A stretch of DNA of 64,000 bases from a bacterium UBP14_UBA6098. Its GTDB lineage: Bacteria > UBP14 > UBA6098. Shown here in pieces: positions 35,786-42,520 of this stretch; positions within the stretch are counted from its first letter, which is position 1; every line of letters begins with the position of its first letter. The stretch is from contig DIWU01000002.1 in NCBI GenBank assembly GCA_002428525.1, positions 14,027 to 78,026 of the forward strand, read 5' to 3'. The notes below the pieces were generated by a model. It did no database searches. It saw nothing but the letters and a program-made list of their open reading frames with translations, and was not told the DNA's origin. The position numbers and the translations under genes are program-made.

Positions 35786-37189
35786 ATGATTTTGTCTCGA
35801 AAAGCAAACCGCCGCGCGACGCAGATAATCTTTGTCTGCGATGCCGTTATTATTGCCGCGTCATTCGCGCTCGCGTGGTGGCTTCGTTTCGAGTCTGCGA
35901 TCATCCCGCTCGACAAGCCCTATCAAAGCTTTGCGGTCTATTCTCTGCCGATTGCCGTCGTCGTCGCGATATGGATGGCGGCCTTCGCGTGGCAAAGGCT
36001 GTTTCAGATCGAGTTCTCGCGCAAGCTCGGCGAGGAGATCGCCAAAATAGTGAAAGCCTCGGCAGTCGCGACCGTCCTCGCGATGTCGCTGACCTTCGTC
36101 TTCCGCACCGAGTCCTACAGCCGCCTGATGCTCGCGCTCAGCGTAGGCTTCATTCTGCTCTTCACGATAGTCTTCCACCGGATTTTCATCGTCCAGCTCA
36201 AACGGATGCTCTCCCGCGGGGTCGGCGTCGCGCGGAAGATCGTCATCGGCGACGGCGAGCTGGCCGAGCTGACCGTCGAGCGAATCCTTGCCGACCCGCT
36301 CACCGCAAAGGGCCTCGCAGGAAGGCTTTGCACCGACGAATCGCCGTTAAGCCTCGGCCTGCCGAGCCAAATCAAGGATGTCCTCCTCAGGTTCAACATC
36401 GACGAGGTCATTCTCGCCGAGCCGAATGTCTCCGAGGACGCGATCCGCCGAATCATCTACGAATGCCGCAAGGAAAAGGCCCTGTTCGTGCTGGTGCCGG
36501 TGTTTCAGGGGCTTCTGAAGGGGCGCATCGAGGTCGATTCCTTGGGCGATATGGGGAGCATCGTCTTCCTCGATGTCGCGATGAGCGGCTGGCAAAGGCG
36601 CGCCAAGCGCGCGATCGACCTGTTCGGGAGCACGGTCGGGCTTCTCGCGGTTTCGCCCTTGTTCCTCGCGATAGCGATCGCGATAAAGGCCGGCTCCAAA
36701 GGCCCGGTGTTCTTCAAACAGGAGCGGATCGGCAAGAACGGCCGCAGGTTCAAGATGCTGAAGTTCCGCTCGATGTTCGTCGATGCCGAAAACCGCCTCG
36801 CCGAGCTTATCGACAAAAACGAGGCCGTGGGCGCGATGTTCAAAATCAAGAACGACCCGCGCGTGACGCCGATTGGCAGGTTCCTCCGCAAATACTCGCT
36901 CGACGAGCTTCCGCAGATAATCAATGTCCTCCTCGGCGAGATGTCGCTGGTCGGGCCGCGGCCGCCGCTGGAGCGCGAGCTTGCCGAATACGAGTCGTGG
37001 CAACTCAAGCGCGTTGATACAGTCCCCGGAATGACCGGCCTGTGGCAGGTCTCCGGCCGAAGCGACATCCCCTTCGAGGAGATGGTGCGAATGGATATCT
37101 TCTATATCGAGCATTGGTCGCTGTGGCTGGACATAAAAATCCTGTTGAAAACCCTGCCCGCGGTGCTTTTCGGCAAGGGCGCGTATTGA
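35786..37189 (+). CDS. Undecaprenyl-phosphate sugar phosphotransferase (WbaP/WcaJ-like)
   Basis: Transfers a sugar-1-phosphate to polyprenyl phosphate to begin exopolysaccharide or O-antigen synthesis. The 467-aa protein has four N-terminal membrane segments (first ~140 residues), a CoA-binding-like Rossmann region (KIVIGDGELAELTVERIL) and then the bacterial sugar transferase domain from about residue 271. That domain has a re-entrant membrane helix (FGSTVGLLAVSPLFLAI), GPVFFKQERIGKNGRRFKML, RKYSLDELPQIINVL, SLVGPRPPL and PGMTGLWQVSGRSD. No other polysaccharide genes adjoin it. Confidence 0.93.
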   Translation: MILSRKANRRATQIIFVCDAVIIAASFALAWWLRFESAIIPLDKPYQSFAVYSLPIAVVVAIWMAAFAWQRLFQIEFSRKLGEEIAKIVKASAVATVLAMSLTFVFRTESYSRLMLALSVGFILLFTIVFHRIFIVQLKRMLSRGVGVARKIVIGDGELAELTVERILADPLTAKGLAGRLCTDESPLSLGLPSQIKDVLLRFNIDEVILAEPNVSEDAIRRIIYECRKEKALFVLVPVFQGLLKGRIEVDSLGDMGSIVFLDVAMSGWQRRAKRAIDLFGSTVGLLAVSPLFLAIAIAIKAGSKGPVFFKQERIGKNGRRFKMLKFRSMFVDAENRLAELIDKNEAVGAMFKIKNDPRVTPIGRFLRKYSLDELPQIINVLLGEMSLVGPRPPLERELAEYESWQLKRVDTVPGMTGLWQVSGRSDIPFEEMVRMDIFYIEHWSLWLDIKILLKTLPAVLFGKGAY

Positions 37190-37249
37190 ACCCCTCGCCG
37201 GGAGGCGTCGGTTAAACCCTTCGGCACTCCTTCGAACATTTTTGGGGCG

Positions 37250-37478
37250 TTGTTGAAGCCGTCCGAGACGTTGTTGAAGCCGTCCGAGCGGTGGTTTATG
37301 CCAAACGAGCCCTCGGAAGAGGTTAACCACCCCTCGGAAGAGGCTGACCACCGCTCGGAAGAGGTTAACCACCCCTCGGAAGAGGCTAACCACCCCTCGG
37401 AAGAGGTTAACCACCCCTCGGAAGAGGCTGACCACCCCTCGGAAGAGGTTAACCACCCCTCGGAAGAGGTTAACCACC
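37250..37478 (+). repeat. 21-bp tandem repeat array encoding a heptapeptide
   Basis: A run of 21-base units with no spacers. Two units read LLKPSE(T/R), one is divergent (WFMPNEP) and eight are of the type S-E-E-(V/A)-(N/D)-H-P. The last eight copies start at 37313 and differ at a few sites (GTT/GCT, AAC/GAC, CCC/CGC). The array lies between the sugar transferase and a convergent orphan hicB. A plus-strand frame (TTG 37250 to 37588) stays open through it and the minus strand is also open, but no ribosome site supports either, so no CDS is called. The rest of 37190-37528 holds nothing recognisable apart from a GGCGTCGG (37204-37211) without a partner arm. Confidence 0.85.
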
Positions 37479-37528
37479 GCTATTTTAGCTTTTTAGAGAA
37501 TTTGAGGCGTCAATCGGCCATTTCCCGC

Positions 37529-37747
37529 TCAAACGCCAACTCCGGTTTCGGTTGTGAAGACTTCCTCCGGAACATAGTCCTGATTTAATTCGCCGAATGT
37601 TTCAATATGAAACTCGATCGCGGAGCGAATGCTTACGAGGGCCTCTTCGTAGGTGTCGCCCTCGGCGACGATGACGCCCTCGAAACCGACCGGATAGGCA
37701 ACGTAACCATCGGGATGCTTTTCAATGATGATTTTATAGTTGTTCAT
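37529..37747 (-). CDS. Orphan HicB-family antitoxin-like protein
   Basis: The 72-aa protein of the HicB fold has YKIIIEKHPDGYVAYPVGFEG followed by the helical signature GDTYEEALVSIRSAIEFHIE. No hicA-like gene lies next to it on either side, and the usual DNA-binding C-terminal domain is missing. It is convergent to the tandem repeat array and divergent from hutU, at the left edge of the accessory region that holds four hicBA pairs. Confidence 0.8.
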   Translation of the reverse strand: MNNYKIIIEKHPDGYVAYPVGFEGVIVAEGDTYEEALVSIRSAIEFHIETFGELNQDYVPEEVFTTETGVGV

Positions 37748-37765
37748 AATTCGTCCGTTTGGATT

Positions 37766-37794
37766 TGATTTATTGCTCTTTTAAAGTTATACTA
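37766..37794 (+). promoter_or_regulatory. Promoter of hutU
   Basis: TTGATT (37766-37771), 17-base spacer, TATACT (37789-37794), then an AAGGAGG ribosome site before ATG 37830. Confidence 0.65.
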
Positions 37795-37829
37795 AAACGG
37801 TTAAAAGTCAAGTTTCATAAGGAGGAACC

Positions 37830-39515
37830 ATGCCCGAACATATAATCCACGCGCCGAAGGGCGACAAAATATCCTGCAAAGGCTGGCATCAGGAGGCCGC
37901 CATGCGGATGCTCATGAACAACCTCGACCCCGAGGTCGCCGAGGACCCGGACAAGCTGATCGTTTACGGCGGCACCGGCAAGGCCGCGCGCAACTGGGAC
38001 TGCTACGACGCGATTGTCCGCACCCTGCGCGAGCTGGAGAACGACGAGACTCTGCTCGTCCAGTCGGGCAAGCCGGTGGGCGTCTTCAAAACCCACAGCT
38101 ACGCGCCGCGCGTGATTATCGCGAACTCGAACCTCGTCGGCAAATGGGCGAACTGGGGGCATTTCCACGAGCTGGAGAAGGCCGGCCTCATGATGTTCGG
38201 CCAGATGACCGCCGGAAGCTGGATATACATCGGCACGCAGGGGATTCTGCAGGGGACTTATGAGTGCTTCGCGGCGGCTGGGCGCAAGGTCTTCGGCACG
38301 GACGATCTCGCCGGAAGGCTGATAGTCTCCGGCGGTTGCGGCGGGATGTCCGGCGCTCAGCCTTTGGCGGCGACCATGTGCAACGCGACCTATCTCTCCG
38401 CGGAGGTCGATCAAGCCCGCGCGCAGAAGCGCATAGACACGAAATACCTCGATGAAATCGAATTCGACCTCGACACGGCAATAAATAATGCTCTCGACTA
38501 CAAGGAGCGCAAAATCGCCAAGAGCATAGTCTGGGCGGGCAATCAGGTCGATCTCCTGCAACGGCTAATCGAGCTGAACATCGTGCCGGATATCCTCACC
38601 GACCAGACCAGCGCCCACGACCCGATCGAGGGCTATGTGCCGTCGGGCATGACTTTCGAGGAAGCGCTGGAACTTCGCGCACATAACCGCGAGGAATATA
38701 AGCGCCGCTCCGATAAGACCATGGCCGAGCATGTCCGCCTGATGATCGAGCTACAAAACCGCGGCGCGGAGACCTTCGACTACGGCAACAACCTCCGCGG
38801 AAACGCTGTCGCCGGCGGTTTCATCGACGACGAGGAGGCGCGCAACGCCGACGGCACATGGAAATACCCCGGCTTCGTGCCGGCCTATATCCGCGACCTG
38901 TTCTGCGAGGGGCAGGGCCCGTTCCGCTGGTGCGCGCTCTCCGGCGACCCTCAGGACATCTTCACAATCGACGAGGAGCTGATAAAACTCTTCCCCGACA
39001 AGCCCTATCTTCACCGCTGGCTCAAGCTGGCGGGCGAGCGCGTGGCGTTTCAGGGACTGCCCTGCCGGATCTGCTGGCTGGGTTACGGCGAGCGCGACAA
39101 GGCCGGCCTCATGTTCAACCGCCTCGTCCGCGAGGGGCGCGTGAGTGCGCCGATAGTCATCGGCCGCGACCACCTCGACTGCGGCTCGGTGGCATCGCCG
39201 AACCGCGAGACCGAGGCCATGCTCGACGGCACCGACGCGGTCGCCGACTGGCCGCTCTTGAATTTCGCGCTGAACGCCGTATCGGGCGCGAGCTGGGTGT
39301 CGTTCCATCACGGCGGAGGCGTGGGCATAGGCTACTCGCTTCACGCGGGGCAGGTGATAGTGTGCGACGGCACGCCGGAGATGGACATCCGCCTCTCGCG
39401 CGTCCTTACGAACGACCCCGGCACAGGGATCATGCGCCACGCCGATGCCGGCTACGCGAAGGCAATCGAGGTCGCGAGGGCGAAGGGCGTGAAGTTGCCG
39501 ATGAGGGGAGATTAG
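37830..39515 (+). CDS. hutU: Urocanate hydratase
   Basis: NAD-dependent lyase of histidine degradation (urocanate to imidazolonepropionate). The 561 aa match the family length, with YGGTGKAARNWDCYDAI, the glycine motif GGCGGMSGAQPLAATMC, DQTSAHDP, SFHHGGGVGIGYSLH and the C-terminal RHADAGYAKAIEVARAKG. No hutH, hutI, hutG or regulator is adjacent, so it is an isolated pathway gene here. Its last 80 or so bases recur five more times downstream (see repeats), which is not expected for this gene. Confidence 0.97.
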   Translation: MPEHIIHAPKGDKISCKGWHQEAAMRMLMNNLDPEVAEDPDKLIVYGGTGKAARNWDCYDAIVRTLRELENDETLLVQSGKPVGVFKTHSYAPRVIIANSNLVGKWANWGHFHELEKAGLMMFGQMTAGSWIYIGTQGILQGTYECFAAAGRKVFGTDDLAGRLIVSGGCGGMSGAQPLAATMCNATYLSAEVDQARAQKRIDTKYLDEIEFDLDTAINNALDYKERKIAKSIVWAGNQVDLLQRLIELNIVPDILTDQTSAHDPIEGYVPSGMTFEEALELRAHNREEYKRRSDKTMAEHVRLMIELQNRGAETFDYGNNLRGNAVAGGFIDDEEARNADGTWKYPGFVPAYIRDLFCEGQGPFRWCALSGDPQDIFTIDEELIKLFPDKPYLHRWLKLAGERVAFQGLPCRICWLGYGERDKAGLMFNRLVREGRVSAPIVIGRDHLDCGSVASPNRETEAMLDGTDAVADWPLLNFALNAVSGASWVSFHHGGGVGIGYSLHAGQVIVCDGTPEMDIRLSRVLTNDPGTGIMRHADAGYAKAIEVARAKGVKLPMRGD

Positions 39516-39575
39516 GGGAGAATCGCGGTTGACGATTACGCCCGACATAAAAAATTTGCGAAAGGAGAAGGGAAT
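39433..39575 (+). repeat. hutU 3' end with leader A (native copy, R0)
   Basis: The native coding end (HADAGYAKAIEVARAKG ... LPM-RGD, stop 39513-39515) followed by a 60-base leader containing ATCGCGGTTGACGATTACG and an AAAGGAGAAG ribosome site, then ATG 39576. R5 repeats the last coding bases and this leader. Confidence 0.85.
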
Positions 39576-40223
39576 ATGGATGAACAGGAAGATTATAAAC
39601 AAATAACTATTAATAAGTTTGAATTGTGGTTAGATCTTTGGAATTTTGAAATTAGTGATTTAAAATCGCTCTTTGAAAAAATTGATAGGATGGATCTAAA
39701 AACGGAGAATGGCATAGTATTATCAGATGAATGGCAGAAAATTGGAGTTCCCGAGGATATCTTCCCTGATGCCGCTAGAAAAGCGTTCATTGTAATGTTG
39801 TTGATAGAATTTGACTCTCATTTGATATCTTTTTGTAAACTACTAAAAGATGCGAATGGGTGTTCATTGACAATGAATGATCTAAAAGGTTCTTCAATTG
39901 AAAGGTTTAAAACATATATCAGCAAAGTAATAAATATTGAACCAAATTATAGTCCTTCCGAAGACGAACAAATCAAAGGGATAATCGAATTAAGAAACTG
40001 TATTGTGCACGAAAACTCGACCTTGACCAATGATAATAATAAAAGAGCAGACGCAATAAAACAACTAAAGAAGCATGTTAATGGAATAGATATCGGTCAA
40101 GGGTATTTTATTACTTTGTCATTCGAAGCTTGTGTCGAATGTGCCGAAATTGTTCGTTCTTATATGACAAAAGCTTACGAAGTCGCTATAAAAAAATATC
40201 CTGACTATCATGAAAAAATATAG
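39576..40223 (+). CDS. HEPN-like protein, AT-rich, 215 aa
   Basis: A mostly helical protein with the motif R-N-C-I-V-H (about residues 139-144, in IIELRNCIVHENS). That matches the R-N-x-x-x-H signature of HEPN domains, many of which are RNases in toxin-antitoxin and phage-defence systems. Its base composition is far more AT-rich than hutU and the hicBA genes, pointing to recent acquisition. The start follows AAAGGAGAAG in leader A. It ends just before a GATAATCCGCGACT sequence also found after the channel gene. HEPN membership rests on one motif and helical character; it could be an unrelated helical protein. Confidence 0.6.
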   Translation: MDEQEDYKQITINKFELWLDLWNFEISDLKSLFEKIDRMDLKTENGIVLSDEWQKIGVPEDIFPDAARKAFIVMLLIEFDSHLISFCKLLKDANGCSLTMNDLKGSSIERFKTYISKVINIEPNYSPSEDEQIKGIIELRNCIVHENSTLTNDNNKRADAIKQLKKHVNGIDIGQGYFITLSFEACVECAEIVRSYMTKAYEVAIKKYPDYHEKI

Positions 40224-40241
40224 TGTCGCACTCGGTCGCAA

Positions 40242-40255
40242 GATAATCCGCGACT
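40242..40255 (+). repeat. Shared trailer sequence, copy 1
   Basis: GATAATCCGCGACT, 18 bases after the HEPN-like gene. The identical 14 bases occur at 43848-43861, at the stop of the channel gene. Both genes also share leader A in front. Confidence 0.6.
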
Positions 40256-40291
40256 GAGATGAGCCGTATATTTGAAATAGATTGTAGGGGC

Positions 40292-40354
40292 GCCGGCTAC
40301 GAAAAAGCCATTGAGGTCGCGAGGGCCAAGGGCGTGAAGTTGCCGATGAAATGA
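40292..40354 (+). repeat. hutU 3'-end copy R1
   Basis: Reads AGYEKAIEVARAKG ... KLPMK-stop, a diverged form of the native C-terminus (AGYAKAIEVARAKG). It has no start and no link to an upstream frame. The leader after it (GAGTATAAT ... ACATTGGAGAAGAT) leads to a hicB ATG. Confidence 0.85.
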
Positions 40355-40392
40355 GTATAATCTATTGACGGTAATTTAACATTGGAGAAGAT

Positions 40393-40596
40393 ATGAAATT
40401 CAAGGTAATTATCGAACCGAGCGAGGAGGGTGGTTACACGGCCTATGTGCCCTCTCTGCCGGGGTGTGTCAGCGAAGGCGAATCGGTCGAAGAAGCCATG
40501 AAAAATATTCGTGAGGCAATCGAGTTGTATCTCGAACCGGTCGAGGACGATCTTATCATCGACGACGGCGCGATTGTCGAGGAATTAGTGGTATGA
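40393..40596 (+). CDS. hicB: HicB-family antitoxin (module 1)
   Basis: The 67-aa protein has the HicB partial-RNase-H-like fold: FKVIIEPSEEGGYTAYVPSLPGC then SEGESVEEAMKNIREAIELYL. It is expected to bind and block the HicA encoded just after it. The order is antitoxin first, the reverse of classical hicAB. The ribosome site GGAGAAG lies before ATG 40393, in a leader shared with modules 3 and 4. It overlaps hicA by four bases (ATGA). It lacks a separate DNA-binding domain. Confidence 0.9.
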   Translation: MKFKVIIEPSEEGGYTAYVPSLPGCVSEGESVEEAMKNIREAIELYLEPVEDDLIIDDGAIVEELVV

Positions 40597-40820
40597 CGGT
40601 AATTCCAAGCCTGTCATATATTCAGATAATCAACGCGCTCAAACGAGACGGCTGGATTGTCGTGCGGCAAAAGGGCAGTCATATTCGGCTTCAGAAACGT
40701 GTCGGCGATGAACTTTTGAAAATCATAGTTCCGGCACATAAACCGGTGAAACGGTCAACATTGGCGAAGATACTGAAACAGGCGAGATTGAGCGTTGATG
40801 TTTTCGGGAAGCTGATCTGA
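40593..40820 (+). CDS. hicA: HicA-family mRNA interferase toxin (module 1)
   Basis: The 75-aa dsRBD-like HicA has the catalytic-His motif QKGSHIRLQ, preceded by IINALKRDGWIVV and followed by IIVPAHKPVKRSTLAKILKQA. HicA toxins cleave mRNA and are blocked by HicB. It overlaps the upstream hicB by four bases. A hutU 3'-end copy begins two bases after its stop. Confidence 0.92.
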   Translation: MTVIPSLSYIQIINALKRDGWIVVRQKGSHIRLQKRVGDELLKIIVPAHKPVKRSTLAKILKQARLSVDVFGKLI

Positions 40821-40822
40821 CA

Positions 40823-40870
40823 GCAATCGAGGTCGCGAGGGCCAAGGGCGTGAAGTTGCCGATGAAATGA
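40823..40870 (+). repeat. hutU 3'-end copy R2
   Basis: The shortest copy; reads AIEVARAKGVKLPMK-stop. The leader after it differs from the others (TCTGGAGGAATA before ATG 40892). Confidence 0.85.
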
Positions 40871-40891
40871 AATAATTTATCTGGAGGAATA

Positions 40892-41113
40892 ATGAAGAAC
40901 TTGCATTTGCCTATTATTATCGAACAAGATGAAGACGGTTTTTACATCATCTGTTGCCCGATGTTCAAGGGGTGCCATACCTACGGCGAGACTGTCGAGG
41001 AGGCGATGGCAAATATCGAGGAAGTTATTCAGATGTGCCTCGAAGAAACGCCGCCCGAGGAACTGAACCGTTTTATCGGGTTCCGGGAGCTGGAGGTAGC
41101 CGGCAATGCCTAA
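40892..41113 (+). CDS. hicB: HicB-family antitoxin (module 2)
   Basis: The 73-aa HicB protein has LPIIIEQDEDGFYIICCPMFKGC then YGETVEEAMANIEEVIQMCLEE. The ribosome site GGAGGAATA lies directly before ATG 40892. It overlaps the following hicA by eight bases. It is clearly a different subtype from module 1, so the pairs are not simple tandem duplications. Confidence 0.9.
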   Translation: MKNLHLPIIIEQDEDGFYIICCPMFKGCHTYGETVEEAMANIEEVIQMCLEETPPEELNRFIGFRELEVAGNA

Positions 41114-41333
41114 ATTACCGGCAATCGAGGGCAGGGAACTTGTTCGAATACTCGAAAAGCTCGGATTCGCCGAAATAAGAACGAGGGGTTCCCATGTCCG
41201 GCTTCGAGCCGAGGACGGCAGAGTAGCTACAATTCCAGTCCACAGCGGGATAAAGCTACCGAAAGGATTGTTACGGAAAATCATCCGCGAGGATTTGGAA
41301 ATGACACTGGAGGAATTTCTCGAATTGCTCTGA
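41106..41333 (+). CDS. hicA: HicA-family mRNA interferase toxin (module 2)
   Basis: The 75-aa HicA has GRELVRILEKLGFAEIRTRGSHVRLR containing the catalytic-His motif, then ATIPVHSGIKLPKGLLRKIIRE. It is the toxin partner of the overlapping hicB. Its stop is joined directly to hutU copy R3. Confidence 0.92.
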   Translation: MPKLPAIEGRELVRILEKLGFAEIRTRGSHVRLRAEDGRVATIPVHSGIKLPKGLLRKIIREDLEMTLEEFLELL

Positions 41334-41428
41334 CCCCGGGCATGGGCGAAATCCGCCACGCCGACGCCGGCTACGCGAAGGCAATCGGGGTCGCGAAGGC
41401 CAAGGGCGTGAAGTTGCCGATGAAATGA
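41333..41428 (+). repeat. hutU 3'-end copy R3 (longest coding copy)
   Basis: Reads PGMGEIRHADAGYAKAIG then VAKAKGVKLPMK-stop. It extends further back than the others and differs from the native PGTGIMRHADAGY at several codons. It therefore looks like the end of another hutU allele rather than a fresh duplicate. Confidence 0.87.
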
Positions 41429-41470
41429 GTATAATGTCCATACAACAAGCTCAATAACATTGGAGAAGAT

Positions 41471-41662
41471 ATGAGCATTCAATTGACGATGATCTATTGG
41501 AAGGGCGAAAAATTCTGGCTCGGCAAGATTCTCGAACACCCGGAGATTATGACACAGGGCGAGACTCTCGAAGAGCTTGAGGAAAACCTAAAAGACGCCT
41601 ATCTTATGATGGCGCTGGACGATGTTCCCGAAGACCACGAGATGAAGGCACTCGCGCTATGA
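41471..41662 (+). CDS. hicB: HicB-like antitoxin (module 3)
   Basis: The 63-aa protein has the HicB-like pattern MIYWKGEKFWLGKILEHPEI then GETLEELEENLKDAYLMM. It is shorter and more acidic than the other antitoxins. ATTGGAGAAGAT precedes ATG 41471, the same leader end as modules 1 and 4. It overlaps hicA by four bases. Confidence 0.85.
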   Translation: MSIQLTMIYWKGEKFWLGKILEHPEIMTQGETLEELEENLKDAYLMMALDDVPEDHEMKALAL

Positions 41663-41841
41663 AGCGGAGTGAATTCGTCCGCAAGCTCAAGAAAGACGGT
41701 TGCGTTCTTCTTCGTGCAGGGTCGAAGCACGATATTTATCTCAATTCCACGAACGGCAAGAAACAGCCGGTTCCGAGGCATACGGAGATAGATAACTCTC
41801 TCGCTAAGCACATTAGAAAGCAACTCGACCTCGAATATTAA
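41659..41841 (+). CDS. hicA: HicA-family toxin, GSKHDIY subtype (module 3)
   Basis: The 60-aa HicA of another subfamily has SEFVRKLKKDGCVLLRAGSKHDIYL with the catalytic His in GSKH, then QPVPRHTEIDNSLAKHIRKQL. It is the smallest toxin in the array and the partner of the overlapping hicB. R4 starts at its stop codon. Confidence 0.92.
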   Translation: MKRSEFVRKLKKDGCVLLRAGSKHDIYLNSTNGKKQPVPRHTEIDNSLAKHIRKQLDLEY

Positions 41842-41919
41842 TCCGCCACGCCGACGCCGGCTACGCGAAGGCAATCGAGGTCGCGAGAGACAAGGGCGTG
41901 AAGGTGCCGATGGGGGGAG
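41840..41919 (+). repeat. hutU 3'-end copy R4
   Basis: Reads IRHADAGYAKAIEVARDKG then VKVPMGG with no stop at the usual place. The leader after it again ends in ACATTGGAGAAGAT before ATG 41958. Confidence 0.87.
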
Positions 41920-41957
41920 TATCATCTTTATGACGACAATTTAACATTGGAGAAGAT

Positions 41958-42194
41958 ATGCGAAGCACAATCGAATGCAAAATTTACAAGGGCGAGAAGT
42001 TCTATATCGCCGAATGCCTCGATTTTCCGGTGATAACTCAGGGCGCGACTATCGACGAGGCGGTGATGAACATTCAGGACGCCATCTCGCTCCATCTCGA
42101 GGGCGAGGATTTGCGCGAGTTTGGTTTTGTCGAATCGCCGAGGCTGGACATCCGCATCGAAGTCGAAGAGCTGACCCATGTCGCCCAAGCTTAA
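41958..42194 (+). CDS. hicB: HicB-family antitoxin (module 4)
   Basis: The 78-aa HicB protein has IECKIYKGEKFYIAECLDFP then GATIDEAVMNIQDAISLHLEGE and an acidic C-terminus. The GEKF block resembles module 3. It overlaps the following hicA by 17 bases. Confidence 0.9.
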   Translation: MRSTIECKIYKGEKFYIAECLDFPVITQGATIDEAVMNIQDAISLHLEGEDLREFGFVESPRLDIRIEVEELTHVAQA

Positions 42195-42423
42195 GCGGCT
42201 TTCCGGCGACGAGGTCATCGCGATTTTCGAGGGGTTCGGTTTCGAGGTTCACAGCCGGCGGGGAAGTCATGTCAAACTTCGGCGGCTGGTTTCTGAAGCT
42301 AAAGAGACATTGACAATCGCGGCCCACAGCGAACTCGACGCCGGCACATTGAGGGCGATAATCCGTCAAGCGAGCAGATTTATCCCCATGTCCGAGCTTC
42401 GCAAGGTGTTCTGGAGCGATTGA
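42178..42423 (+). CDS. hicA: HicA-family mRNA interferase toxin (module 4)
   Basis: The 81-aa HicA has SGDEVIAIFEGFGFEVHSRRGSHVKLR with the catalytic-His motif, then LTIAAHSELDAGTLRAIIRQA. It is the toxin partner of the overlapping hicB. R5 begins at its stop codon, so the hutU remnant is fused to the module without a gap. Confidence 0.92.
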   Translation: MSPKLKRLSGDEVIAIFEGFGFEVHSRRGSHVKLRRLVSEAKETLTIAAHSELDAGTLRAIIRQASRFIPMSELRKVFWSD

Positions 42424-42520
42424 GGGCCAAAGGCGTAAAGTTGCCGATGGGGGGAGAATCAGGGGAGAATCGCGGTTGACGATTACGCCCGACATAGAAA
42501 TTTGCGAAAGGAGAAGAGGA
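42422..42520 (+). repeat. hutU 3'-end copy R5 with leader A
   Basis: Begins in the stop of the last hicA with the bases for RAKGVKLPM. It then matches the native copy through the whole 60-base leader A (GGGAGAATCGCGGTTGACG ... AAAGGAGAAG) up to ATG 42521. Confidence 0.87.

Noticed and set aside
35875..37477. Long overlapping frames on both strands across the sugar transferase gene, including one that runs into the 21-bp array
   Set aside because: The sugar transferase frame has clear motifs; the others are very Arg-rich shadows without starts or family resemblance.
37250..37480. CRISPR array
   Set aside because: The units are contiguous 21-mers without spacers, and no cas gene is near.
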